15,435 nucleotides of DNA from Nitrospira sp. UBA2083 (GTDB taxonomy: Bacteria; Nitrospirota; Nitrospiria; Nitrospirales; Nitrospiraceae): NCBI GenBank assembly GCA_002331625.1, contig DCZN01000051.1, positions 6,762 to 22,196 on the forward strand, in the 5' to 3' direction. Below, in pieces: positions 6,116 to 13,312 of this stretch (positions within the stretch are counted from its first letter, which is position 1; each line of letters opens with the position of its first letter). The notes beneath the pieces are model-generated. The model did not search any database. It was not told the origin of the DNA and saw nothing but the letters and a program-made list of their open reading frames with translations. A program made the translations under genes and the position numbers.

Positions 6116-6240
6116 GATGTCCTCCTTAGATTCTGGTTCTCCTGTGCTGATGCGAGTCTGCAGAATTCACATCTCGTATCCCATATCCCAACATTCACCT
6201 CCCCTGCCTCGGCTGAGTGAATCACCTCTCTACTCCTCAT
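6112..6240 (-). CDS. Possible 42-aa ORF coupled to the membrane peptide
   Basis: The frame runs from ATG at 6240 to TGA at 6112-6114 and overlaps the next start by ATGA. It contains TRCEFCRLASAQENQN with a CxxC pair. The ribosome binding site is poor and no family is recognised. It lies between the zinc-ribbon gene and the 34-aa peptide gene, in the same orientation. The overlap is its main support. Confidence 0.25.
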   Translation of the reverse strand: MRSREVIHSAEAGEVNVGIWDTRCEFCRLASAQENQNLRRTS

Positions 6241-6299
6241 GCTTGCACCGAAGTTATGCTCATGGTGCTATCTCGCCGTCATGTCTACCCATCTTGCTC

Positions 6300-6506
6300 T
6301 TACTGCTTGGGGACTCGGCGATTAGCCATGATGAGCGGATCGATCCGCTCGCCGCAGTTGACGCAGCGAAAGCCTGACGACTCACACAGCTCCAGCAGAA
6401 TTTCCTCGGAGCCATCCGGAATCATCGACACCATGTATCCGTGACAAGGGGGACAGGCCTCGCTCTGTTCAGCAATTGAAACCATGTGTTTGTCCCCGTG
6501 CTGCAT
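6300..6506 (-). CDS. Small zinc-ribbon protein
   Basis: A 68-aa protein with two CxxC knuckles: CPPCHG near residue 18 and CVNCGERIDP near residue 48, about 27 residues apart. This is a four-cysteine zinc-ribbon layout. The second knuckle with GERIDPLIMANR resembles small zinc-ribbon proteins widespread in Nitrospira and Deltaproteobacteria, which sense or bind nucleic acids or proteins in ways not well defined. The start may be 6506 or the internal Met at 6485 (GGGGAC 8 nt upstream); both keep the two knuckles. It is the first minus-strand gene beside the divergent 448-bp region leading to the histidine kinase. Confidence 0.8.
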   Translation of the reverse strand: MQHGDKHMVSIAEQSEACPPCHGYMVSMIPDGSEEILLELCESSGFRCVNCGERIDPLIMANRRVPKQ

Positions 6507-6954
6507 GACATTTGACTCGTCTCATCGTTTGCCATCTCAAGAACAAAAATGGGATCGCGTTACGCACAAGTACCGTAACGAACCTGGTTCCACATCCACT
6601 ACTAGGTGATCGCCCAGAGCGAGACGAAGACTTACCTAGGGTTCAGAAGTTATGAGGTTTTAATGCAGACCAGCGAAGTGTCTTGTCCCGAGTGAGCCCA
6701 GATTGATCGGTCACTGATCATGGTTTGACGTAACGCGGGCAGTGCGAATGAGCGAATACCTTTTCTATCGGTATTGCGCTTCGTACCAACTCACGCCCCC
6801 CTAGTAATTGACCTAGTTCCGAGGGTGAAACTCTCCTAGGCGGCACAGGGAGTGGGCCTTTAATGAATCTCAGCTGTTGCGATGACCGCCTTAGAGGCCT
6901 AAGATTCATACGACTTCGATGGATCTCGGCAACAGAAAATAGGCGTATCAGCTC
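6507..6954. promoter_or_regulatory. Divergent intergenic region, probable promoters for both sides
   Basis: These 448 bp separate the minus-strand zinc-ribbon gene from the plus-strand sensor kinase gene, so promoters for both probably lie here, though I cannot place -35/-10 boxes with confidence. CTAG occurs five times (6602, 6636, 6801, 6813, 6836), two of them as CCTAGG. ATGAATCT (6863-6870) and AGATTCAT (about 6903-6910) form an 8-bp inverted repeat near the kinase start. The minus-strand 80-codon frame here is not convincing as a gene. Confidence 0.4.
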
Positions 6955-8508
6955 ATGCATACATCACTCCTTTCTCACACACGTACCCTCCTACTTGCCG
7001 CGGCCATTGTTGCCGTCTTCATACTTGACTGGCGTACCCCCCTCGGTTTTGGAGTCTTTGTTCTCTATGCACCAATCTGTCTGATGTACCTCTGGCGTAA
7101 CGGATGGTTCACCGCATTCCTGACAGGTGCGATCTGCTCTATGCTCATCGTCGTAGGACTCTTCCTTTCGCCGCCAGGAATGCCGGCTTCATGGTCAGCC
7201 TTCAGCCGGGGCATGGGACTGCTCGCTCTTTGGTCGGCGCTCTGGGGTGGAAAATTGTTCGCACAACGCACGCGTGAACTTGAACGTACCCAGGCAGAGC
7301 TCGGGCAAGAAGTGGAGCAGCGCACAAAAGCAGAGCAGGCCTTACGCATCACGAATGAGCAGCTCGAATCTCGTGTGGCACAGCGGACTGCACAACTTCA
7401 AACCGCTCTCGATCGCTGGGAACTTGTGACCCAAGCCACACACGACGGTGTGTATGATTGGGACTTGACGATCCACCTGATTGTCCATTCGTCTCAGTGG
7501 AAGGAGATGCACGGATTTGATCACGAAGACAGGGATGAGACCTTTGACCAGTGGTCTAACCGCATCCATCCCGACGACCGGGCCAGAGTCCTCAGGCATC
7601 TCGATGACTATCTTGCGAGAAATCGACAGGAGTTTCGGGAGGAGTACCGCATCCGAAGACGGGACAACAGGTGGATCTGGGTGCTGGACCGCGCGTACGC
7701 CCTGTGGAACAAGGAGGGGCAAGCCATCCGCATGGTCGGATCGGAAAAGGACATTACCCATCGGAAACATGCAGAAGCACTGCTACGTCAACACGAAGCT
7801 CAACTGGTCGATTTGACCTCGAAATTACTGAAGGCACAGGATCAGGAGCGACAACGGATCGCCCGTGAGCTACACGACGACATGACGCAACGGCTTGCGG
7901 TCCTGGCAGTGGAGCTCGGCTCCCTCACGCGAACCTATCCATCCGATGCACCAACCCAATTCCACATCGAGCACCTTCGCAAAGCAGCCGCCCAACTGGC
8001 TGAGGACGTCCATAACTTTGCCTACCGGTTGCATCCGTCGCTCCTTGAACACTTGGGTTTAGAGGCCTCCATCCGAGACCAGATCGATGACTTCAATCGC
8101 CGTACTGATCTAAAGGTCGGGTACGTGCAACGAAGTGTGCCCCCATCCCTTTCGATGGACATCGCGACCTGCCTCTACCGGGTGGCACAGGAAAGTCTTC
8201 AAAACGTGCTCAAGCATGCCGAGGCTTCAGAGGTGCTTGTCCGCCTCATCGGCACCACCAGAGGAGTGGGTGTCTGTATTCGCGACAACGGAATAGGATT
8301 TGCTCAAGAACCGTCAGGATCCAGTTCCAGCGGGCTAGGTCTCATCAGCATGGAAGAGCGAGTGCGTCTCTTTCATGGAATCTTTCGCATTCGAAGCAGT
8401 CTAGGCAAGGGAACAGAGGTTCATGCGTGGATACCGCTCTCCGATTCTCAGCTGGACCGACCATTTGACGCTCAGAATCCGATCGCACAGCCTCTATCAA
8501 TGTCTTGA
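6955..8508 (+). CDS. Membrane PAS-domain sensor histidine kinase (NarL/DegS-type, HisKA_3)
   Basis: A 517-aa sensor kinase. The N-terminus has about four hydrophobic segments (residues 11-25, 32-47, 51-71, 84-98) with little periplasmic material. A coiled coil follows (about 103-155), then a PAS domain (about 156-270) with YDWDL, IHPDDRARV and RWIWVLDRA, typical of PAS fold-3. The HisKA_3 dimerisation domain carries RIARELHDDMTQRL with the phospho-accepting H307. The ATPase domain has N418 (ESLQNVLKH), DNGIGF (444-449) and GLGL (460-463). In this class the kinase autophosphorylates on His and passes phosphate to a NarL/FixJ regulator, which is the next gene (35 bp downstream). The signal is unknown; the few external residues suggest a membrane or cytosolic cue. 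The ribosome binding site before 6955 is weak. Confidence 0.93.
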   Translation: MHTSLLSHTRTLLLAAAIVAVFILDWRTPLGFGVFVLYAPICLMYLWRNGWFTAFLTGAICSMLIVVGLFLSPPGMPASWSAFSRGMGLLALWSALWGGKLFAQRTRELERTQAELGQEVEQRTKAEQALRITNEQLESRVAQRTAQLQTALDRWELVTQATHDGVYDWDLTIHLIVHSSQWKEMHGFDHEDRDETFDQWSNRIHPDDRARVLRHLDDYLARNRQEFREEYRIRRRDNRWIWVLDRAYALWNKEGQAIRMVGSEKDITHRKHAEALLRQHEAQLVDLTSKLLKAQDQERQRIARELHDDMTQRLAVLAVELGSLTRTYPSDAPTQFHIEHLRKAAAQLAEDVHNFAYRLHPSLLEHLGLEASIRDQIDDFNRRTDLKVGYVQRSVPPSLSMDIATCLYRVAQESLQNVLKHAEASEVLVRLIGTTRGVGVCIRDNGIGFAQEPSGSSSSGLGLISMEERVRLFHGIFRIRSSLGKGTEVHAWIPLSDSQLDRPFDAQNPIAQPLSMS

Positions 8509-8543
8509 TGCTGCTCGCGTGAATCGTATGGAGAGATGAGCCA

Positions 8544-9197
8544 ATGACGAGACCGCGCGCCTTGTTGGCCGACGACCACAGTATGATGCTGGCGGGCCTG
8601 TGCAAGCTTGTAGAAGAAACCTGCGAAATCGTCGGCACTGTGGGAGATGGTCATGCCCTCGTGGAAGCGGCTCAACGACTCGAACCCGACGTGATCATCC
8701 TGGACATTGTCATGCCGTTACTCAATGGGATCGACGCCGCACGGCTTATCAAGCGGCTCCGTCCCGAAACCAAACTGATCTTTCTGACCATGCAGACGAG
8801 CCCGACCTACGCTACGGAAGCCTTGGAAGCTGGTGCGAGTGGATATTTACTGAAACATTCTGCACCGGTGGAACTACCACTGGCGATCGATGCGGCGCTC
8901 CGGGGGCAACGCTATCTGACCCCGTCCATCGCCACACCGGTGTTGGATCGTGCGGTGAACCCAGAACATGTGCCGACTGTAAAGAACCCCGTGGCCACCC
9001 TTACCCCACGCCAACGTGAAATCCTACAATTGATCGGCGAAGGCAAGGGGACCAAAGAGATGGCCACACTTCTCAACGTTTCTGTAAAAACCATCGACTT
9101 CCATAAAACACGCCTGATGCAGCATTTGAATATTCACACCACCGCCGAACTAATGCGCTATTCCATCACACAGGGTCTTGCCTGCGATAGACCGTAG
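8544..9197 (+). CDS. NarL/FixJ-family response regulator
   Basis: A 217-aa regulator with a receiver domain (about 1-120) and a LuxR-type helix-turn-helix (about 152-207). The acidic pocket is ADDH (D10-D11), the phosphoacceptor is D54 (ILDIVMP), T82 is the switch Thr, and K104 is in GYLLKHS. The DNA-binding domain begins LTPRQREILQLIGEG, with the recognition region NVSVKTIDFHKTRL. It is the natural partner of the kinase ending at 8508, with 35 bp between them and GGAGAGATGAG before the start. Phosphorylation would promote dimerisation and binding to inverted target sites. All key residues are present, so it should be active. Confidence 0.95.
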   Translation: MTRPRALLADDHSMMLAGLCKLVEETCEIVGTVGDGHALVEAAQRLEPDVIILDIVMPLLNGIDAARLIKRLRPETKLIFLTMQTSPTYATEALEAGASGYLLKHSAPVELPLAIDAALRGQRYLTPSIATPVLDRAVNPEHVPTVKNPVATLTPRQREILQLIGEGKGTKEMATLLNVSVKTIDFHKTRLMQHLNIHTTAELMRYSITQGLACDRP

Positions 9198-9346
9198 CCG
9201 CTGCTGACTTTCTCCACACGCATCTTCTAGGAAACTTCGGCCTATTCGGCTAGGTCCTTCTCTAGTTCCGCTCCTCCCCTTCCCTTTGTATAAACAATCC
9301 AAGGTCAACAAGAGACGACCACGTGCTCCGCCTGATCCTTCACGGC

Positions 9347-9367
9347 AAGTAAGCTTGTTTCTTACTT
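9347..9367 (+). promoter_or_regulatory. 7-bp perfect hairpin in the leader of the lone receiver gene
   Basis: AAGTAAG (9347-9353) pairs with CTTACTT (9361-9367) around the 7-nt loop CTTGTTT, 42 bp before the GTG start at 9410. It could be an operator or a leader structure. There is no T-tract past it. Confidence 0.3.
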
Positions 9368-9409
9368 CAGCTTGGAATGATCCGATGGCGCCACCAATGA
9401 GGAGGCCCT

Positions 9410-9838
9410 GTGAAGAAACCGCAGATCCTATTGGCCGACGACCATCCCGAGATGGTGCTCGTGGTGCAACGTCAGGTTGACGAGATGGTTTCCATCGTCG
9501 GTGTTGTACACGACGGTGTCGAATTGCTCCGAGCAGCGGAAGTCCTCAGGCCGGACATAATCCTGCTGGATATTTCGATGCCGCACATGAACGGACTCGA
9601 AGCAGCGCGCCGGCTACTCGCCTTAATGCCGGAGCTGCGGATTATCTTCCTCACCGTCCACGCTCGACCGTTCTATGTGACCGAGGCGTTTCGGCTGGGG
9701 GCGCAGGGGTACGTGCTGAAGAGCTCGGCCCACGAGTTGCCAATCGCCATTGACCGCATCATGCAGGGCGGTCGGTTCTTGAGCTCTACCTTGCGAGAGA
9801 CCCATCCGGAGATTGTATCGGCTGACTCACATGAGTAA
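9410..9838 (+). CDS. Stand-alone receiver-domain protein (response regulator without output domain)
   Basis: A 142-aa protein with a GTG start after a GAGGAGG site. It aligns with the receiver of the preceding regulator over its whole length: LLADDH (D10-D11), D54 (LLDISMP), T82 and K104 (GYVLKSSA) all keep their numbers, as does the ELPIAID / ELPLAID segment. It then ends in SADSHE without any LuxR-type domain, and the DNA after the stop does not encode one that I can see. It is therefore a duplicated regulator reduced to its receiver. Such proteins can act as phosphate sinks, relays or competitors for the kinase. The gap of 212 bp to the previous gene suggests a promoter of its own. Confidence 0.9.
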   Translation: MKKPQILLADDHPEMVLVVQRQVDEMVSIVGVVHDGVELLRAAEVLRPDIILLDISMPHMNGLEAARRLLALMPELRIIFLTVHARPFYVTEAFRLGAQGYVLKSSAHELPIAIDRIMQGGRFLSSTLRETHPEIVSADSHE

Positions 9839-9871
9839 GCGAGGGTTCTGAGTGGTAGATCTCGTGATGGT

Positions 9872-9893
9872 GAACTGGGTAGCTTCCCAGTTC
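9872..9893 (+). terminator. Hairpin after the lone receiver gene
   Basis: GAACTGGG and CCCAGTTC form a perfect 8-bp stem with a 6-nt loop (TAGCTT), 34 bp after the stop at 9838. The position fits a terminator, but there is no T-run downstream, so termination efficiency is doubtful. Confidence 0.35.
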
Positions 9894-9976
9894 CGACCGC
9901 AGAAATGAGTATGTAGAGTACCGAACAACGATAGACCGAGTGTCCCATCTTGTTTGCCACCAAGAAGTAGGAGTTC

Positions 9977-10072
9977 ATGATTCGCACGATGTTGATCAGT
10001 CTCATGACATTCCGCGTGATTAACATGACCCTATCCACGACCATCTTATCTTCTCAAGGGAGAGGACTATGA
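9977..10072 (+). CDS. Possible 31-aa ORF
   Basis: An ATG at 9977 follows TAGGAG with tight spacing and opens 31 codons (MIRTMLISLMTFRVINMTLS and onwards) to TGA at 10070-10072. It overlaps the ATG at 10069 by ATGA, as in coupled genes. It is moderately hydrophobic. I recognise no family, and the close spacing of ribosome binding site and start weakens it. Confidence 0.3.
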   Translation: MIRTMLISLMTFRVINMTLSTTILSSQGRGL

Positions 10073-10256
10073 GTACGATCGCGCACATCCAGCCGAGACA
10101 TTCCACACCACAGTTATCGCCGCTCATTTCTGCACACACTGCCGCATCATCGACGATGTATTGACCCCACAAGGCCAGCAGACCGGAAAGGTCCGCTGCC
10201 GGAAGTGTGGAGTCATCTTCGCTGACCCTGCCGCTCCAGTGCGGGATGAGGCCTGA
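10069..10256 (+). pseudogene. Frame-disrupted zinc-ribbon gene
   Basis: An ATG at 10069 has a strong AAGGGAGAGGA site upstream, but its frame stops after 29 codons at about 10156. The neighbouring frame, open from 10029 to TGA at 10254, encodes a convincing zinc ribbon with no start codon ahead of it: FCTHCRIIDDVLTPQ, then GKVRCRKCGVIFADP, then APVRDEA. The two CxxC pairs are about 22 residues apart. A one-base indel between 10072 and about 10130 would join start and ribbon. Either the gene is a recent pseudogene, there is a sequence error, or a frameshift is used. The minus-strand 162-codon frame over the same place is taken to be its antisense shadow. Confidence 0.5.
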
Positions 10257-10308
10257 CCACAGTAAGGAGTTATGCGATGAAATATAGACGTATCTGGTTC
10301 TACTCACT

Positions 10309-10488
10309 ATGGAAAAGCGTTTGATTAACCTTGTGGGAAACGCCTTACCCGTTCGTACAACAAGGCACTGCATGCTCTTTTCAAACTGGACGGTGCATTC
10401 CCCCCATCTGCGAGTGCGCCGTTCCCGACAAGAGTTCCAGCGGAAGGCGAAACCGCCTGTGAAACACAACACGAATGAGGAAGCCTGA
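10309..10488 (+). CDS. Doubtful 59-aa basic ORF
   Basis: An ATG at 10309 opens 59 codons (MEKRLINLVGNALPVRTTRH and onwards, ending KHNTNEEA) to TGA at 10486. It is Arg/Lys-rich, with no ribosome binding site before it. Just upstream, an AAGGAG site precedes an ATG at 10277 that gives only a 15-aa peptide (MKYRRIWFYSLWKSV). That placement hints that a gene once began at 10277 and has lost its frame. No family recognised. Confidence 0.22.
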   Translation: MEKRLINLVGNALPVRTTRHCMLFSNWTVHSPHLRVRRSRQEFQRKAKPPVKHNTNEEA

Positions 10489-10578
10489 AAGCAGTATAGA
10501 TCTGCCAAGGCACTCGCTCTAAAACATGCGCAGCAATCTTAGCAATCACTATTCTGAGCGACTGCCTCTCGTTTTCTA

Positions 10579-11826
10579 TCATCTGGGTGTTGATGTGGAA
10601 CTTATCGGCTCCCTCACGATTCGGTTGATCGTCAACCCCTGAACCAGGATCGAAAATACCACGACGGCGTACGTGATCGTCACAAGCGCGTCACGTGAAT
10701 GGCCTGGTGGTAAGGAGAGGGCCAGCGCCACAGACACGCCGCCTCGCAGGCCGCCCCAGGTCAGGATTGTCACCGTGCGAGCAGTAAACTCCCGGACGAG
10801 GCTGAACAGCCTGATCTGGAGCACGACACTCAGCCAACGTGCCGTCAGTACCAAGGGAATGGCCACAAGCCCTGCAAGCAAATACGGTTGTTTGAAACTC
10901 AGCACAAGTACTTCTAATCCGATCAACACGAACAAGACGGCATTTAACAACTCGTCCAATAACTCCCAGAAATTATCAAGGTGTTCACGGGTCGCCTCCG
11001 ACATGGCCAATTGTCGTCCGTAGTTTCCGATAACCAGACCGGCTACCACGACAGCGATCGGACCTGACGTATGAAGCAAATCCGCCATTCCGAAACTGCC
11101 CATGACCAACGCGAGCGTAATAAGAATCTCCACTTGATAATTGTCCACAGACCTGAGCATGCGGTAAGCCATATAACCCAGAGCACCTCCGAGTGCCGCG
11201 CCGCCAGCTGCCTCTTTCGCAAACAATACCACCACGTCGGTGACCTGAATGGTGTCTTTCGGAACAAGATTTAGGATCACCAGAAACATCACGACGCCGA
11301 CTCCATCATTGAAGAGTGACTCTCCTACGATCTTCATTTCTAATGCCTTCGGCAATCTGGCCTGCCGGAGAACCCCCATGACGGCGATCGGGTCAGTGGG
11401 TGAAATTAATGCCCCGAACAGCAGGCAGTAGAGAAACGGCAGCGAGAGGCCGACGAGATCGAATAATACATAGCCCACCAGCCCGATAAGGACACTTGAG
11501 ACAATCGTCCCCACCAAGGCAAGGGAGCCGATAACCCACTTGAGATCAAGGAGGTCGTCCAGCTTCACATGCAGCGCACCGGCGAACAGCAAAAATCCCA
11601 GCATGCCATGCATCAAGGCTTCGTTGAAATCAATGGCGCCAATGAACCGCTGCGCATCAGCCTCAATACCAAAACTCAATTTCCCCAGAACAAGCAGGAT
11701 GAGCGAGAACGCCAGCGACACGGCCATCAGCCCGATCGTCATCGGCAACTTCAGCAGCCGATGATTCACATAGCTGAACAGCGCGGCGAGGCAAATGAGG
11801 ATCGTGAGTGTGTGGATCAACGGCAC
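10579..11826 (-). CDS. CPA1-family Na+/H+ antiporter
   Basis: A 415-aa polytopic inner-membrane protein with about 12 hydrophobic segments. Family signatures are SPTDPIAVMGVL (T144-D145), GESLFNDGVGVV (N173-D174, the ion-binding ND pair), a SGPIAVVVAGLVIGN segment, and WGGLRGGVSVALAL (GGLRGG at 358-363). The protein exchanges cytoplasmic Na+ (or K+) for external H+ and supports pH and salt homeostasis. It lacks the long C-terminal regulatory tail of some family members, ending about 15 residues after the last helix. The start is a GTG at 11826 giving MPLIHTLTILICLAALFSY, which matches usual family N-termini; the ribosome binding site is weak. It is convergent with the small plus-strand ORFs ending near 10488. 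Confidence 0.93.
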   Translation of the reverse strand: MPLIHTLTILICLAALFSYVNHRLLKLPMTIGLMAVSLAFSLILLVLGKLSFGIEADAQRFIGAIDFNEALMHGMLGFLLFAGALHVKLDDLLDLKWVIGSLALVGTIVSSVLIGLVGYVLFDLVGLSLPFLYCLLFGALISPTDPIAVMGVLRQARLPKALEMKIVGESLFNDGVGVVMFLVILNLVPKDTIQVTDVVVLFAKEAAGGAALGGALGYMAYRMLRSVDNYQVEILITLALVMGSFGMADLLHTSGPIAVVVAGLVIGNYGRQLAMSEATREHLDNFWELLDELLNAVLFVLIGLEVLVLSFKQPYLLAGLVAIPLVLTARWLSVVLQIRLFSLVREFTARTVTILTWGGLRGGVSVALALSLPPGHSRDALVTITYAVVVFSILVQGLTINRIVREPISSTSTPR

Positions 11827-12024
11827 AGGAGTAATCTTTCAGTGACATCAATACTATTCATCACTGCTACACCAACCCGTTTCCATTCCAACCATCGATC
11901 CGTGTCGGAGGTTGGGCACTGATCCGGATTCCCTCAGCGCATTAGAGCACCGTGCACGTAGAAAATAATATGCGGATAGCGAGGGACGCACAGGTCTTAT
12001 CGGATGGCAGACGAGCACTTATCC

Positions 12025-12039
12025 GCACAGCTTCTGTGC
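12025..12039. other. Short perfect hairpin GCACAG-CTT-CTGTGC in a 278-bp gap
   Basis: The gap between the antiporter start (11826) and the PepSY gene end (12105) contains this 6-bp stem with a 3-nt loop. It also contains GCCTGTAGACAGGC (12089-12102), immediately past the PepSY stop. The latter could end the PepSY transcript but lacks a T-tract. I see no gene here. Confidence 0.3.
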
Positions 12040-12104
12040 ACTGACTGCTGGGTCGCTTGAGATCCTCTTAGCACGGTTCACGAGGGAAGCCTGTAGACAG
12101 GCCA

Positions 12105-12464
12105 TTACTGCTGTGTGTGGTGATTGCCATCCCGCTTCACATTCTTGGCCTTCGCTTTTTCTTCTTTCACAGCAATCACACCTCCGATTTCTGCATCGAT
12201 GTGGATCTTCATGATTGCCTTCTCCGATGTTACGATTTCAACTTCCCAGATCAGTCTCTCATGCTTCTGCTCCAGCTCAACTCCGATGACCGTACCCAAC
12301 ACCTTCTCTGAAGCAATTTTGATGGCTTCATGAATCGATACCTTCGCTGCGGCAGCCTTCTCAACCTTATTGGGTTCTCCCGAGGCCGAGCCAACCTCCA
12401 TGATGAGGCTGGCGGCTAACACGAGTGCGGCCAGCGTAAACTTTCTGAAATATCCTACAGGCAT
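12105..12464 (-). CDS. Secreted PepSY-domain protein
   Basis: A 119-aa protein. The signal peptide is residues 1 to about 27 (RKFTLAALVLAASLIMEVG, cleavage near SASG). A PepSY domain follows: VSIHEAIKIASEKVLGTVIG, then VELEQKHERLIWEVEIVTSE, then IHIDAEIGGVIAVKEEK. This matches the family pattern in which a helix is followed by strands carrying W-E-V and D-x-x-x-G. PepSY domains are thought to inhibit peptidases or sense periplasmic ligands. The C-terminus is Lys/His-rich (KRDGNHHTQQ). The start at 12464 follows AAGGAGAGGGT; 32 upstream codons lack signal character. It is transcribed away from the small zinc-ribbon-like ORF at 12609-12788. Confidence 0.85.
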   Translation of the reverse strand: MPVGYFRKFTLAALVLAASLIMEVGSASGEPNKVEKAAAAKVSIHEAIKIASEKVLGTVIGVELEQKHERLIWEVEIVTSEKAIMKIHIDAEIGGVIAVKEEKAKAKNVKRDGNHHTQQ

Positions 12465-12608
12465 GACCCTCTCCTTGCAGGTTGTTACGAAGTTCCCAAT
12501 TTCACGATTCTGACTGACCTGAACAATCGAACATCCCTCATCTGACTTCCTTACTCGCAATGCAGAACACCATGTAGCATACCGATGTCTAATCCCGGGA
12601 AACCCTTA

Positions 12609-12788
12609 TTAGAACTCTTCACCTTGATGGAGCAGCTCACCGTAACAACGACAGTGCCAGACCCGATAGACAGTGTCCTGAGGATGTTTCTGGCCCAGCA
12701 CACAAGAGAAGGCATTGGAGATTCCCTTTCGATACGACATCACGCCACCGCGACATCGACAGGCCACTACAGAAATGCGGTGAGTCAT
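12609..12788 (-). CDS. Possible 59-aa degenerate zinc-ribbon protein
   Basis: This frame fills most of a 361-bp gap and is in line with its minus-strand neighbours. It begins MTHRISVVACRCRGGVMSYR and later reads VYRVWHCRCYGELLHQ. The C-R-C pairs fall where small zinc ribbons have CxxC, and RGGVMS and GELLH echo HGYMVS and GERIDP of the protein at 6300-6506. So this may be a diverged or decaying relative with altered Cys spacing. There is only a weak ribosome binding site. The rest of the gap (12465-12608) holds nothing I can assign apart from the presumed promoter of the PepSY gene. Confidence 0.4.
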   Translation of the reverse strand: MTHRISVVACRCRGGVMSYRKGISNAFSCVLGQKHPQDTVYRVWHCRCYGELLHQGEEF

Positions 12789-12825
12789 GGCCTGTTATTT
12801 TCTTGTCATCCGCCCTTCAAAAAGA

Positions 12826-13164
12826 TTACCGGCTCATCGGCAAGAGGAGTTCGACCTCTTTGCATATATCTGGACTGGCCAAATTGAGATTCCTTCTCTT
12901 GGCGGGGACCAGCAACTGCGGATCCAACATCCTTCGATCCCTCTGAAGCCTCCGGTCTTCGGCGCAACGCGAGGGTGACGCGCGCTTAGTGACCTCCTCA
13001 ATTCTAAAACTGAGCAGTGCTTCCTCTGCCGATATCTTTTCAGCCTGCCTTCCGACACGCTTGTTGACGATGGGTTCGTACACGGCCCACACGCCTGATA
13101 CATCAAGTAATCCGCTTAGCACTAAGAACAACACTCCGCTTGCAGAAAGGCTTGTTATGCTCAT
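12826..13164 (-). CDS. Small secreted protein, FRIEEV family (copy 2)
   Basis: A 112-aa paralog of the protein at 758-1120. The signal peptide is SGVLFLVLSGLLDVSGVWA. It is followed by YEPIVNKRVG (HVPIINEGAVG in copy 1), EALLSFRIEEV, PSRC, MLDPQL and a KRRNLNLASP segment (KNNNLAPLNP in copy 1). The single Cys of PSRC is conserved. The start at 13164 has AAGGAAGAACC upstream. A perfect 17-bp palindrome lies 64-80 bp upstream. The FHPP-tailed protein gene is the next upstream gene, as its paralog is upstream of copy 1, although there a lipoprotein gene intervenes. Function unknown. Confidence 0.75.
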   Translation of the reverse strand: MSITSLSASGVLFLVLSGLLDVSGVWAVYEPIVNKRVGRQAEKISAEEALLSFRIEEVTKRASPSRCAEDRRLQRDRRMLDPQLLVPAKRRNLNLASPDICKEVELLLPMSR

Positions 13165-13227
13165 GGTTCTTCCTTACATCCCAATGTAAACTTTTCTTGG
13201 CATCACGAGCTTGCAACGATCATCAGG

Positions 13228-13244
13228 CCACACAGTCTGTGTGG
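13228..13244. promoter_or_regulatory. Perfect 17-bp palindrome, possible operator
   Basis: CCACACAG-T-CTGTGTGG is a perfect 8-1-8 inverted repeat in the 148-bp gap between the FHPP-tailed gene and the secreted-protein gene starting at 13164. It lies in the right place to be an operator for the latter. No regulator in the window can be tied to it from sequence alone. Confidence 0.45.
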
Positions 13245-13312
13245 TGCGGACAACACACCGAGCACCTCTCAGAGAAGCTCATGCACGGATTCAATACGCT
13301 ATACTGGAGAGA

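Noticed and set aside
6718..6960. 80-codon minus-strand frame upstream of the kinase
   Set aside because: It covers the likely promoter region, has no convincing ribosome binding site and no recognised motif.
9673..10044. 123-codon minus-strand frame
   Set aside because: It overlaps the lone receiver gene in antisense and has no independent support.
10020..10508. 162-codon minus-strand frame
   Set aside because: It runs antisense to the zinc-ribbon frame and the ORFs with ribosome binding sites, has no ribosome binding site of its own and shows no domain or signal-peptide character.
12585..12887. 100-codon plus-strand frame
   Set aside because: It overlaps the end of the secreted FRIEEV gene on the other strand, has no ribosome binding site and reads as low-complexity non-protein sequence.
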